Shown: in pieces, positions 33,301 through 40,062 of the stretch | Layout of the letters: each line of letters opens with the position of its first letter | Position numbering within the stretch: the first letter of the stretch is position 1 | Assembly (NCBI RefSeq): GCF_014529535.1 | Contig: NW_023503423.1 | Span: forward strand, 9,881,340 to 9,945,339 | Source: Bradysia coprophila | Taxonomy: Eukaryota; Arthropoda; Insecta; Diptera; Sciaridae | DNA: 64,000 bases | Direction: 5' to 3' | The notes under the pieces: generated by a model | The model's input: only the letters and a program-made list of their open reading frames with translations | Told to the model about the DNA's origin: nothing | Databases searched by the model: none | Made by a program: the position numbers and the translations under genes

Positions 33301-34547
33301 TAAATAAAAATTCTGCCCTGACGAAATTTCGAACATCTAGTGACAAAAACTACCACTTTTCTCAACTAGTTGCATAAATAACTATTTCTCAACTGTAACT
33401 GAGTGACGAAAAGTGTAGCTTTTGTTGACTTTTTTAGAAAAGCATTGTGAACTCCGTCGTAAATGCTTTTTTAGGCACACGAAGTGTATTGGAACATGTA
33501 GTCGCACACATATTGTTCTTTCATTCATGTAAAAGTTTATCAATGAAAGAATAATAGGTCCATATCCGGACACTGTTGGGTTCACCCTATCCACTCGGTG
33601 GTATAAATAACTATTGTCTAACACGTCACCGAATGGAAATTTTGACCAAAAGGAGTTTGAAAATTGGCCATCCGAGACGAGGTCGATGTTGATTATAATT
33701 GGTATGTGCGAAATTTCAGTTCAGGTACCAGTCAGGAAAGTTATTGTGTCGGATGGTAGAATCGTCATTAATGCAAACGTCACTTTTACAAACTAGCGCG
33801 TAAATGCAGAAAATCCATTTGTGCACTAGTTCGACCACTTTACTATACTCCTCACCTCCTCACTTCAATTTGTGACACATAATATTGTTCGTAGTGGCCA
33901 GAAGTTAGCAAGTTTGGTGATGAGTTGAAATTTCATTTTAACTATGATTCGCTAGACTTGTTCTTTTGCAAATTGGTTTAGTGTTCTAAGAACATTGTAT
34001 TAAGTACAACTGTCGCCTGGCCTGATGAGGAATATGGTATTTTTGAACTGCATAAAGTAAAACCTCGTATGGTGGTCGAATGTCTTGCTTTTAAACATAA
34101 GAACATGAGATTAGACCAGTCGACCAATTTCTCTGTGAAATTTTTTACTTGCGAAATTTTCATTTAACTTCTGATTCGTGTCAAGAACCATTGTGCAAAA
34201 CTATGACAAGCATCCGCACTAGATTACTAACTTTGCCACCTATTTCTTCATATCATATGATACATCATTTTTACAGTTTATAAATCAGAAAAATGGTAAG
34301 GCCACCCCTACCTCATCTTTAAAACTGCAAAAACACCAGTGAACGCCTAAAGTGTGAAAAACTTACGCGGATAACTGGGCACATGTTTTTTTTCCACGAA
34401 TTCCTGTTCGAGTTCTTCGGTTGCATCCTTATTTTTCGGCAACAGACTATCATCGTATCGAACAAAAACCGCATAGACAATCAAAAAGATAATTTGTACG
34501 GTCAGCAGTAGCGCGTAACCGGATATACCAGCCCCTGGCGTATGCAT
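12337..34547 (-). CDS. Rh50: Rh-type ammonium transporter, nine exons, 457 aa
   Basis: Rh glycoprotein of the Amt/MEP/Rh superfamily, a membrane channel moving ammonia/ammonium (possibly CO2) across the plasma membrane. Exons: 34367-34547, 19512-19680, 19290-19455, 18947-19208, 15078-15158, 14681-14790, 12672-12884, 12506-12599, 12337-12434. All junctions are GT-AG, phases match throughout, and the sum is 1374 bases including TAA. Family signatures are [12 protein letters not shown] (exon 2), [16 protein letters not shown] (exon 4), [12 protein letters not shown] (exons 5-6) and [12 protein letters not shown] (exon 7). The conserved pore histidines fall at residues 183 and 342, almost exactly where vertebrate RhCG has His185 and His344, so transport should be intact. 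Several hydrophobic segments fit the usual 11-12 TM fold. The C-terminus is a short acidic tail. Intron 1 is 14.7 kb and intron 4 about 3.8 kb, both packed with repeats; a minisatellite begins 18 bases past the exon 4 donor. The family is certain; expression is unknown. Confidence 0.95.
13216..14387. mobile_element. inverted-repeat element with about 108 bp arms, in Rh50 intron 6
   Basis: Left arm 13216-13324 and right arm 14280-14387 are reverse complements with few mismatches. Shared blocks include TACATTGAAATCGGTA and AAATCCCATTTCAATTTTCC. About 950 bp of AT-rich unique DNA lies between. The interior near 14150-14240 resembles one monomer of the 110 bp tandem array at 26849-27235. No transposase frame. 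Confidence 0.75.
14848..15055. repeat. dispersed repeat, copy 1 (pair with 15590-15840)
   Basis: Shares long stretches with 15590-15840: GCGTCGAAAAC..GTACTTTTCATGTTT, CGTGTGTTTATTGACCTCGG and ATTCACACGAAAACTCCACT. The two direct copies flank Rh50 exon 5 (15078-15158). ORFs here belong to the repeat, not to a gene. Confidence 0.75.
15590..15840. repeat. dispersed repeat, copy 2
   Basis: Direct copy of 14848-15055 with about 50 extra bases in the middle. Its right end, CTAGTCATGTAATTAG, abuts the TACGAAGTAC element that starts at 15838. Confidence 0.7.
15838..16833. mobile_element. TACGAAGTAC-family TIR element, copy 3, with internal tandem array
   Basis: It opens AGGCCCGTACGAAGTAC and closes GTCGTACGGGGCT, the same inverted tips as 2783-3739 and 35641-36616. 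The interior differs: GATATCTCGAGTAAATC and GGGCCACCTAAGTGATTTA are followed by a tandem array of about 144 bp units. No coding frame. Confidence 0.7.
16229..16800. repeat. tandem repeat, about 144 bp x 4
   Basis: Each unit starts ACTAGGGCCCTATGTGTATT; starts are at 16229, 16374, 16518 and 16660 (periods 145, 144, 142). Units are very similar, which points to recent amplification. It lies wholly within the 15838-16833 element. Confidence 0.9.
17034..17116. repeat. hairpin, CGTACCTAGGACTAAAAGT family
   Basis: ATTTCGTACCTAGGACTAAA at the left pairs with TTTTAGTCCGTGGTACGAAT at the right. A single arm with the same sequence lies at about 44708-44742, so this is a dispersed family. Confidence 0.7.
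17207..17312. repeat. inverted-repeat pair, 106 bp
   Basis: ACCTATTTGGGACGGTTGAT pairs with ATCAATCGTCCAAAACAGGT; the stem continues through AAGGCACTTTCGC/GCGAAATTGCCT. A small foldback unit inside Rh50 intron 4. Confidence 0.65.
18504..18928. repeat. 20 bp minisatellite, about 20 units
   Basis: The unit TGAATCTTAGTGAAGCTAGG is repeated head to tail about 20 times in strict 20 bp register, with only a few variants (TGAATTTTAG, CTAGA, CTAGT). It lies in Rh50 intron 4 and stops 18 bases from the exon 4 splice donor at 18946. On the transcribed strand the unit reads CCTAGCTTCACTAAGATTCA. The homogeneity implies recent expansion and probable length polymorphism. Confidence 0.97.
20227..20412. 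mobile_element. 186 bp MITE with 8 bp target duplication, copy 2
   Basis: Same length and ends as 10713-10898. Flanked by GGTAAAAC on both sides (20219-20226 and 20413-20420), a perfect and different 8 bp duplication, so this is an independent insertion. It sits in Rh50 intron 1. Confidence 0.9.
20538..20628. repeat. hairpin, 90 bp
   Basis: GGATATAGCGATTTCATACA pairs with ATATGAAATCGCTATGTCC; the loop holds CTCACCTCTCATGAGAGGTG, itself palindromic. No coding potential. Confidence 0.7.
21040..21130. repeat. dispersed repeat shared with 47880-47985
   Basis: GCGGTTCATTTTCAAAACGT, AAGGGACCTAATGCACTGTA and TGAACACTGACATAAATTGA are all found in the same order near 47880-47985. Family unknown. Confidence 0.65.
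21240..21470. repeat. dispersed repeat shared with 26330-26540
   Basis: Both stretches carry GTGACGCAAGTCC, a CTTTTC..CCCTTT block, CCATACGAGTTCAACGAGCT then ATCACACG, and GGCCGAGATATT in the same order and spacing. The shared GTGACGCAAGTCC word links them to the palindrome family. Confidence 0.65.
21665..21995. repeat. tandem duplication, about 148 bp period
   Basis: CCTAAAAAGTCG(T/A)CTATTTG followed by GGGAGC(C/T)ATGAGCGTTTTAA recurs 148 bp apart, preceded each time by GTGTTTCATGGTTTT. At least two full units plus a diverged third are seen. Confidence 0.8.
22158..22686. mobile_element. 529 bp near-perfect palindrome, GTGACGCAAGTCC family
   Basis: Left arm 22158-22385 and right arm 22458-22686 are almost exact reverse complements, with about 70 bp between. 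Ends are ATCGCCCAAAACCACTTACA and its complement. The arms contain GGTGTGACGCAAGTCCTGTT, ACTGATATCGGTGTAGG and GTATGCGTCACAAATGGC. Because the arms match, both strands carry an ORF with the same run [19 protein letters not shown]; this reflects palindromy and is not evidence of a gene. No flanking duplication is obvious. It lies in Rh50 intron 1. Confidence 0.85.
23001..23395. mobile_element. GAGGGATTC palindrome family, truncated copy
   Basis: It starts GAGGGATTCTTTTGAAAAAC and continues with words shared with 37734-38286: CTAGAAGCCAAAA, GGTGATCG.AAACATGCA, ACACGAGCCGT and AGAAAGGTAATTG. The opposite arm is mostly missing. The 89-codon minus ORF here is a by-product. Confidence 0.65.
23552..23920 (-). 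CDS. unassigned 122-codon ORF inside Rh50 intron 1
   Basis: Uninterrupted frame with ATG at 23920 and TAA at 23552. The product has mixed, protein-like composition with an acidic C-terminal half ([26 protein letters not shown]) and a hydrophobic start, [15 protein letters not shown] recognise no family. A second frame (23845-24039) overlaps its 5' end on the same strand, which would also fit a frameshifted relic. Being intronic and on the Rh50 strand, it could be a nested gene, a relic, or chance in AT-rich DNA. Confidence 0.25.
   Translation of the reverse strand: MVMHNVIILFHCIPTFPLPSLHKGLKVAPHFMESSPFLEHPIHHNAETLKSFVHDLHVICIDIIKDDDAIASGICSISYAENVLNIQADMYEHQFYIIAHQIRIEQCVDDDFVVERAVLCNE
24040..26330. 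other. Rh50 intron 1, no feature recognised
   Basis: AT-rich intronic DNA. A purine-rich stretch of AAAA and ATCACA words spans about 25860-26060. No repeats with clear partners in the window and no supported coding region were seen. Confidence 0.5.
26330..26540. repeat. dispersed repeat, partner of 21240-21470
   Basis: Carries GTGACGCAAGTCC and CCATACGAGTTCAACGAGCT in the order seen at 21240-21470, with moderate divergence. Confidence 0.65.
26551..26608. repeat. short hairpin
   Basis: ATCTACCTAGGTGAAATAAT then AGCA pairs with TGCTATTATTTCGCCGTCGG then TAGAT; the stem of about 25 bp has few mismatches and a tiny loop. Confidence 0.65.
26619..26727. repeat. hairpin, 109 bp
   Basis: ATTCACCTCTG(A)CCACATGTT at the left pairs with AACATGTGGACAGAGGTGAA at the right, and TTTAGACACTTGGGG pairs with CCCCAAGTGTCTAAA. 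The stem is nearly perfect with a loop of about 35 bases. It directly follows the 26551-26608 hairpin. Confidence 0.75.
26849..27235. repeat. tandem repeat, about 110 bp x 3.5
   Basis: Units begin near 26851, 26961, 27070 and 27179 with GGTTCCTAAATTTTGGGATG and contain CCATCGGATTTTTCGATGG. Divergence increases in the last unit. One diverged monomer lies near 14150-14240. Confidence 0.85.
27272..27725. mobile_element. 454 bp palindrome, GTGACGCAAGTCC family, copy B
   Basis: Termini ATCAGTCAAAAAACCC and its complement. The arms carry AATGTGACGCAAGTCCTTTA, ACTGATATCGCTGAG, GTGCGTCGTACGCAAAAGTT and TTTGCGTCACAAGTGG, in the same order as 22158-22686 but clearly diverged from it. The centre is about 80 bp. 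It lies in Rh50 intron 1. Confidence 0.8.
27726..28950. other. Rh50 intron 1, no feature recognised
   Basis: AT-rich with short chance ORFs only; no repeats with partners in this window noticed. Confidence 0.45.
28955..29060. repeat. dispersed repeat shared with 59085-59165
   Basis: GGGTGGGTCA..TCCCTTGACTG and AATTCCAGTCTCAGTT recur near 59120-59165. A related CAAGGGATCAGACCCACCCA lies inverted near 31875. Confidence 0.55.
29240..29400. repeat. dispersed repeat, copy 1 of adjacent pair
   Basis: Shares ATTTCTTGCCT, AAACTCGTGTGAATTACGGC, CCTCGCTTCGCT and CGCAAAGTTCACACTCGTTC with 29520-29700. ORFs on the minus strand starting MNECELC in both copies come from the repeat. Confidence 0.75.
29520..29700. 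repeat. dispersed repeat, copy 2 of adjacent pair
   Basis: Direct copy of 29240-29400. A further diverged inverted copy (GGCCAGAGCGAAGCGAGTCC, ACACGAGTTTAATTTTCTTG) lies near 31620-31700. Confidence 0.75.
29826..30715. repeat. tandem array, 292 bp dimeric period
   Basis: GCGTCTGTGTAGAATTTCTC recurs at 30117 and 30409, and CTCCGTCGATTAAAACCAAA near 30340 and again 292 bp later. Each 292 bp unit is itself two diverged half-units of about 146 bp, both with AATTACTC..GTTATCG and TCTCCCATCTC or ACTCCCATCTC. The left end from 29826 is more degenerate. Confidence 0.85.
30705..30845. repeat. dispersed repeat shared with 59440-59565
   Basis: CGGACGTTTTCTGTATTTAA, CCAATGTAGAA, TTTCATAAGACCCTGACTTT and TCAAGGGAAT have counterparts in the same order at 59440-59565. 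Confidence 0.65.
30991..31360. mobile_element. 370 bp TIR element with tRNA-like internal boxes
   Basis: The ends CACTAGGCAACAGAGGTC and GACCTCTGTTGCCTAGTG are perfect inverted repeats; the arms continue about 75 bp (TGACATAGTGCGTTG, CAGTGCCCTGAATATGGA). AAAT flanks both sides, a possible 4 bp duplication. The interior has its own inverted block around ACTCCATTGGTCTC, and a stretch at 31148-31194 resembling tRNA A and B boxes. Confidence 0.75.
31361..33190. other. Rh50 intron 1, no feature recognised
   Basis: Includes a diverged inverted repeat copy near 31620-31700; otherwise AT-rich DNA with chance ORFs. Confidence 0.45.
33893..34040. repeat. dispersed repeat, inverted partner of 47505-47650
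   Basis: GTTTGGTGATGAGTTGAAAT, TAACTATGATTCGCTAGA and GTGTTCTAA..ACATTGTAT.A appear as the reverse complement near 47505-47650. Ends are not defined. Confidence 0.65.
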
Positions 34548-34668
34548 ATTTGAGTATTAAAATTCGACCGGAGTCACGAGTAAAATTCACAGTCACAAGA
34601 AATTATTATTTGTCCTCATACGGTGTATGTTAACGGTGCAGGTGTAACATTCGCGTCGAGCTTGCCGG

Positions 34669-34675
34669 ATTTATA
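34669..34675 (-). promoter_or_regulatory. candidate TATA box of the Rh50 gene
   Basis: TATAAAT on the minus strand (context CAGTATAAATCCGG) about 122 bases upstream of the Rh50 ATG. Transcription would be expected to start near 34640-34645, giving a leader of roughly 95 bases. Motif and distance only. Confidence 0.45.
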
Positions 34676-35640
34676 CTGAGTGGATCACATTCAAAATACA
34701 ACTGAAAGTTAGATTGTTGTTCTATAGTTAGAGTCCCCTTCGTTTTTTATTTTGATATGTTTGTAGATCCGATTCAGATAGTAATTGCTCAAATTAAATA
34801 TTTTTTAAATTGTTCGTATAAATGCGCTGCTTCTTTTTTATACTGTCTGTCTTTTCAGTTGTATGCTACAGCACACGATAGAAATAGTAGATTCACCCAT
34901 ATCATGATTGAGCTTTTTTATTGCCAGTGTAATGTAATGTACTTATGTATGGTACACTATAAATTTATTGGGTTGTGAGTATAATGTTAGTATCAATTTG
35001 CTTTTCTAATGTAATTTTAATGTGTAACCATGACTTACCTATAGCATTCAACCTAAAAGGTACGGCTATATAACATCGTTTGAACTTCACATGTGTTTGT
35101 TCTTCTAATGAATTCAATTTGATGGACAAATAAACTAACATGACAGGTTCATGCTGAATTATTTATAGAAAAAAACAACAGACCGGAAAAATAAGACAGA
35201 AAATAAAATCTCAACAAAAGATTTATTCCGAATATTTCGATCTTATAATTGAAATGAAATGATCAGATTGTCGATCCTATTGAATTAGACACTTCCTGGA
35301 GAACTGTGTAAGAAGAGGAATGAAATAACTATATTTGTAACGGACGTTATCCACATCCAAAATTAACCCTTCACTTTGCGTCACTTCTTCTTGCTTTTGA
35401 TGAGTAATTTTAGAGCAAAGGAGAAAAGGACGAAGAAGACAACAGGAATTTTAGGCAGGGTGTTCTGAAAACCGAAAATAGTTATTTGTTCATCGAGGAA
35501 AAAGTTGAAAATTGCATTTCGAGGGTGTTGTCCAGAGCGTGGCGAGGTCCACAAGTCACCATTTTTTTCTCGAGGTAAACACAAAACTTTTTACAACAAA
35601 CAGTTTCCATAAGAGTCAGCGGAGTGAAGAAATGGAGTAT
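34676..35640. other. upstream flank of Rh50, no gene
   Basis: No ORF or repeat with support. A fragment GGGTGTTGTCCAGAGCGTGG near 35525 resembles the GCTTCGCTCTGG repeat family. Confidence 0.4.
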
Positions 35641-36616
35641 TTAGACCATTACGAATACGAAGTACTGCGGTCTTAAAGATTTATGCATACGTTTGTAACA
35701 CGTCGAATAGGACTCCCTGAGTAAGGGAAACCTATTGTGGTTGACCAGAGATGCGAAATCAGCGAAAAAAATGTCCTTCCGTCTGGTCCATCTGTCTGCA
35801 CGATAACTTAATTAAAACACACCCGATTTCTTAAATTCTTTTTTTTTTGCTGTTTGGTAATGTCAAAAGACAGGCTAAATTCGAAGATGAGTGATTTTGG
35901 ATCGACATCTCCCGAGCTGGGGCCCAACAATTGCTTTACGGTTTTTCGAAGATATCTCCGGACATTTAAATACTACACTCGTAAATGATACATCAAATTT
36001 AAGATATTTACAATACCGATCGACACAAAAAAAAATAGAATTCGGATGACCGACTCGTGAGTTAGACCCCTTGGTGCGAACTAGGTGCAGGGCGCCAAAC
36101 AGTTTTTGCTTGTAGGGCGCCCAAATTTGAACATATTTCGTCTACTTTCGCTTTATTAGATATGTGTTGACTGTACCAATCAGGGAAAAAAAGGCTACTC
36201 GGCCGTACAGTGAACGTGGTGTATTTTGTCAATATCTCGACTAAATTTTGACCGAATTTCATGATTTTTTTTGTTTGAAAGGTATGGAAAGCGTCGGTAC
36301 TATTTTCGGTTTCCTAACAAAATGGCTGCCGGCGGCCATATTGGATTTTAGTAAAAGTAATATATCTTGAGGAAAATGGTACAGAGAGAGTTTCTGTTAA
36401 CAGAGAAGTAATTGTTTATGTGTGTGGGGTGTTTCAGGCATTCCATATATGGACATCTATATATAACTATATACAGCTGTATAGAGGCATATAGAGCTAT
36501 ATAGTAGCATAATCATCTGTGAAATGTTTATTAAAGGGAATTATAGGTAAATATCACTAAAGTTGTTCAAATAGGAATTTATGAAATTTAAATTTGACTT
36601 CGTACGGGGCTGTCTA
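35641..36616. mobile_element. TACGAAGTAC-family TIR element, copy 2
   Basis: Close relative of 2783-3739 over its whole length. Its left tip is altered (TTAGACCATTACGAATACGA against TTTAGACCCGTACGAAGTAC), and its right tip is GACTTCGTACGGGGCTGTCT. Shared interior: GCATACGTTTGTAACACGTC, GGTTTTTCGAAGATATCTCC, CGGCGGCCATATTGG and the ATATATGGACATCTATATA stretch. No coding frame. Confidence 0.75.
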
Positions 36617-37733
36617 TATTGTCTCCGGCAATTTATTTGTTTATGATAACAAGGCAAAGAGTGGACATTGTAAGTGATTTTAAAGGGCGAATTAAAAGCC
36701 TTTGATACGAATAGGTGTTTCGTAAGTTTCCGGTAAAAAAGTTATTACTTCATTGACATGAGTTTTAAGACTCATTTCCCGTGGGTTTCGTGAGTGAAAT
36801 ACTCTCACGTAATTGTTTGGAACTTTCTATTTTGTTGTTTATGGCTGCATCCCTTGCCTACGGCTCGGGCTATAAACGCCACACTTGGCAAAATAAAAAG
36901 TTCAAAACAAGGACATCATCTATTCATTGCTCATAGCGAACTATTTACGGCCGAAAAGTAACTCGACTTCGCTTCGAGCTGCAACCATACAAGTCAATAT
37001 CTCTCTGGGGGCTGCTACGAGTAAAAGATATTTGCTCGGAAATTGTTTTTTTTTACTAGTGGAAAGTTTGTTGCCCGAGCCGAGTGCAAAACAAACAATT
37101 ATACCAAATGAAAAACAATTAAACATACAAAAACATTGGCTCAGAACCCATCATTGCTCTTCTTGCGTAATCAATAACGACAAACAAAATTGCTTGTGCC
37201 CGATGGCTGTAATGTTCTAATCTCCTTAACACAACTCAAACTAAAATTCTGAAAAACTTCCATGTTGACCACAAACATCCGGAACGGTGGCTATATGCAA
37301 CGAAAGCGTTCCATTCTGATTTATATAGATTGTACATGCGTACGCCTTTGTAGTTAAATGTCCGATAAGGTTTCGTGATAGGGGTTTTTCATGAGGGCAG
37401 TATTGAAAGGTAAATGAAACATGGCAATTTACTTAATTGAAACGAAGAGAGCGCGAAAGTGATTTTAATTTTCTGAAGAACTTACTTTGGTTCTACGCGG
37501 AATTAGATAATACTCGTTAAACTTGCTTGAAAACATGCAATTTCGTAGAAGACAATATTACCGAGTGTTAGATGTGTTATTGACTGTAACTTTCTCTTGA
37601 TTTGTGAATACATTGTAATCAGCATTCATCTACTTTTCCAAGATAAGTATCTTGTGGTGCAAATAATCTTATGCAATTACGCTGCGGTTATAAGTATTTC
37701 ATAGATGAACAAGTTCCAGATATTTAATGAAAA
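36617..37733. other. intergenic, no gene supported
   Basis: A 97-codon plus ORF at 36927-37220 and a 61-codon minus ORF overlap on opposite strands and have no recognisable features. Nothing else is seen. Confidence 0.45.
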
Positions 37734-38286
37734 GAGGGATTCTTTTCAAAAACAGCCGACGGAAATCGGACGCATTTTTTATATGTTCCCAGAAAGGTAT
37801 TCGACCCTAGAAGCCAAAACCACTTTCAAAAAAAAAATTCTTTGAAGCTTGTGTGGCTGGTCGGAGGTGATCGTAAACCGAAAACATGCAATTTTCTTAC
37901 AGAAATTGCTCCAGTTACACGAGCCGTTCAAGGTCGTGTGGGGTGTCATTAGAAAGGTAATTGCGTGTACTTCTGGGGGGTCTTTTTGGGTTTAAAATTC
38001 ATCCCCACTGACATATGTGCAATTATAGTTTACAACCGAGAAATGACTGAAAACGGACCTTTCTAATGACACCCCACTTGACCTTGTACGGCTCGTGTAA
38101 CTGGAGAAATTTCTGTAAGAAAAGTGCATGTTTTCGTTTTGTGATCACCTCCGACCAGCCATACAAGTTTCGAAGAATTTTTCTGAAAGTGGGTTTCTAG
38201 GGTCGAATACCTTTCTGGGTACAAATAAAAAAATCCACTGGAAAATGCGTCCGATTTCGGTCGACTGCTTTTCAAAATAATCCCTC
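37734..38286. mobile_element. 553 bp GAGGGATTC palindrome
   Basis: Ends GAGGGATTC and its complement, with long arms: GAAATCGGACGCATTTT, AGAAAGGTATTCGACCCTAG, GGAGGTGATC and TACACGAGCCGT each recur as reverse complement on the other side. The centre near 38010 holds AATTCATCCCCACTGACAT. A truncated copy is at 23001-23395 and a scrap near 11170. Non-coding. Confidence 0.8.
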
Positions 38287-38633
38287 GAATGGAATGTGCA
38301 AATGAAATTAATAGCTCTGCATATGAGCATTATGTCATTTGAATATCAAACCACAGCTTCTCTGTCTTAACTGTCTATCTTAACTCAATCTTTATCTAAT
38401 CAAATCAAACACAATTGCTCACAGCATCTTCAAACTAATTATATTTATGAATTTATTCATTCCATACGGTTAGTGAAGCGATAGCTCTGCTCTGATGTTT
38501 TCGTGAATTTTGTTAGAATTGTTGACTGTATGTAACAGCTCTCTACCAATCTGATTGAAATTTACCGCAAATATAATGAGAATTTCATTCAAATCCTATC
38601 TCATTATTGTGCTATAAGTGAATAATTGATGAA

Positions 38634-38975
38634 ATGGGAAAAAATAAATTGAAAAGACCAACGAGGCAGCGTAATTTCGTTGTATTCAAGTTGAACTTGC
38701 CATCCCCAATCAAAAGAGAAAAAGTTGATTTAAAAAAAGACTGTTTTCCCTTGCTATCGAATCAACGTTGCATACGTATGGCTATAGATTTTCTTCAATT
38801 AAAAGAGAACGACAAACAACAAAACAAAGTATTTTGGAAGTATAAAACCTTTCACATGGTTGAAAAAAGACCACAAAAATTATTTGTTCATTTAAATTTT
38901 CGTGATTACGTTCATTTCGATTCACCGACTTGGTTTCAAGGTTTGTTTGTTGGTTTGGCGATTGGTCGGGGTTAG
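38634..38975 (+). CDS. unassigned 113-codon ORF, protein-like; continues past TAG
   Basis: ATG at 38634 follows an in-frame TGA 15 bases upstream; the stop is TAG at 38973-38975. The product starts MGKNKLKRPTRQRNFVVFKL, is lysine-rich and ends with TWFQGLFVGLAIGRG. Reading straight on after TAG in the same frame gives another 35 codons beginning with ATG (MFIGEFLPNDLYLHRPDLLR) to a TAG at 39081-39083. AATAAA follows near 39140. I recognise no family. It could be a fast-evolving small gene, the 3' exon of a longer one, a relic with a stop, or chance. Confidence 0.35.
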   Translation: MGKNKLKRPTRQRNFVVFKLNLPSPIKREKVDLKKDCFPLLSNQRCIRMAIDFLQLKENDKQQNKVFWKYKTFHMVEKRPQKLFVHLNFRDYVHFDSPTWFQGLFVGLAIGRG

Positions 38976-39083
38976 ATGTTTATAGGTGAATTTTTGCCAA
39001 ACGATTTATATTTACATAGGCCAGATTTATTGAGAAATGGTAAAATGTTCACAGGGTTAAGAGTTTTCCAATTGTTTGACTAG

Positions 39084-40062
39084 CAAATTAAATTTTATAT
39101 TTGTTGCTTCGACGAATTAGGCTGGCACAACAATAAATTATTTATGTTTGCCGGTCCAATTGCGTAAATTAATAAAGTCTCGGATTAACATTTCAATTTT
39201 GAATGTTGGTTTTAGCCTTGACTTTGAACTGAAACGTTTCCCACCGAACGTATTCGCGGTACAACCGCACATATTTGTATATCGTTCGTAGCCAATTTCA
39301 TTAAATAGTAATCAGTTATGCTAAATGCATAACCCAGGGCCATCTAATTAAAGATGTACTGCCAACAGAAGGCAAAGAAGATAAAGAAAGATAAAAATAT
39401 GTTAACGGTTCGTTCGTATTGCTCATCCAAAGTACTCACTCCGATATCTAAGATCTGACTAACAACATAGAACAGTTGGTTTCGATTGAACGAAATGTTA
39501 GGCCCATTGTATTGATGTATGAAAACGTGAAATGATGAAGGGGGTGTTGGTGTCATGCCACGCAATCTGTTCAATTATTTTTTAATTAGTTCTGTCCCGA
39601 TGACAACCTGAGATAAGACCTAGTAGAGGGTTTGACAAAATTAGCATCAGTTGAAGCAGCTTTGTTCGCAGTTGTTAAATTTGAACATATATCGCCAAGA
39701 TTTCCGTGAAGAATCTTCAATAATCCCAAAAAAAAAATTAAAATCGCCTAAGTGTGAAGAAACGCCAGGAAAAACCGGCAAAATGTGACGAAGTGCCTTT
39801 CTGGTGCTTTTTAACACTTTGACCAAAGTGTAGCGATTATATTGTGATTTAACAATATGATGAATCGCTGAAGAGAAAACAATCATCAAAGGTCATTGTG
39901 TACTTCACATTTTTTTGAGAATATTTTTGGAGGATTTATCCGGTTACGATATCCATCAAAAAGGCAGTTTAATCAAGGTCAGTGAATTTTTCCTGTAATG
40001 ATACTAACAATACTCACTAACATAAAACATAAATCAAAGTATTGTAACATTGAAGAGTGTAA
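39084..40062. other. intergenic, no gene supported
   Basis: Two minus ORFs of 76 and 80 codons have no recognisable motifs. No repeats with a partner were noticed. Confidence 0.4.

Noticed and set aside
36927..37220. 97-codon plus ORF
   Set aside because: Overlaps an opposite-strand ORF of similar quality, shows no motif, and sits in repeat-like DNA.
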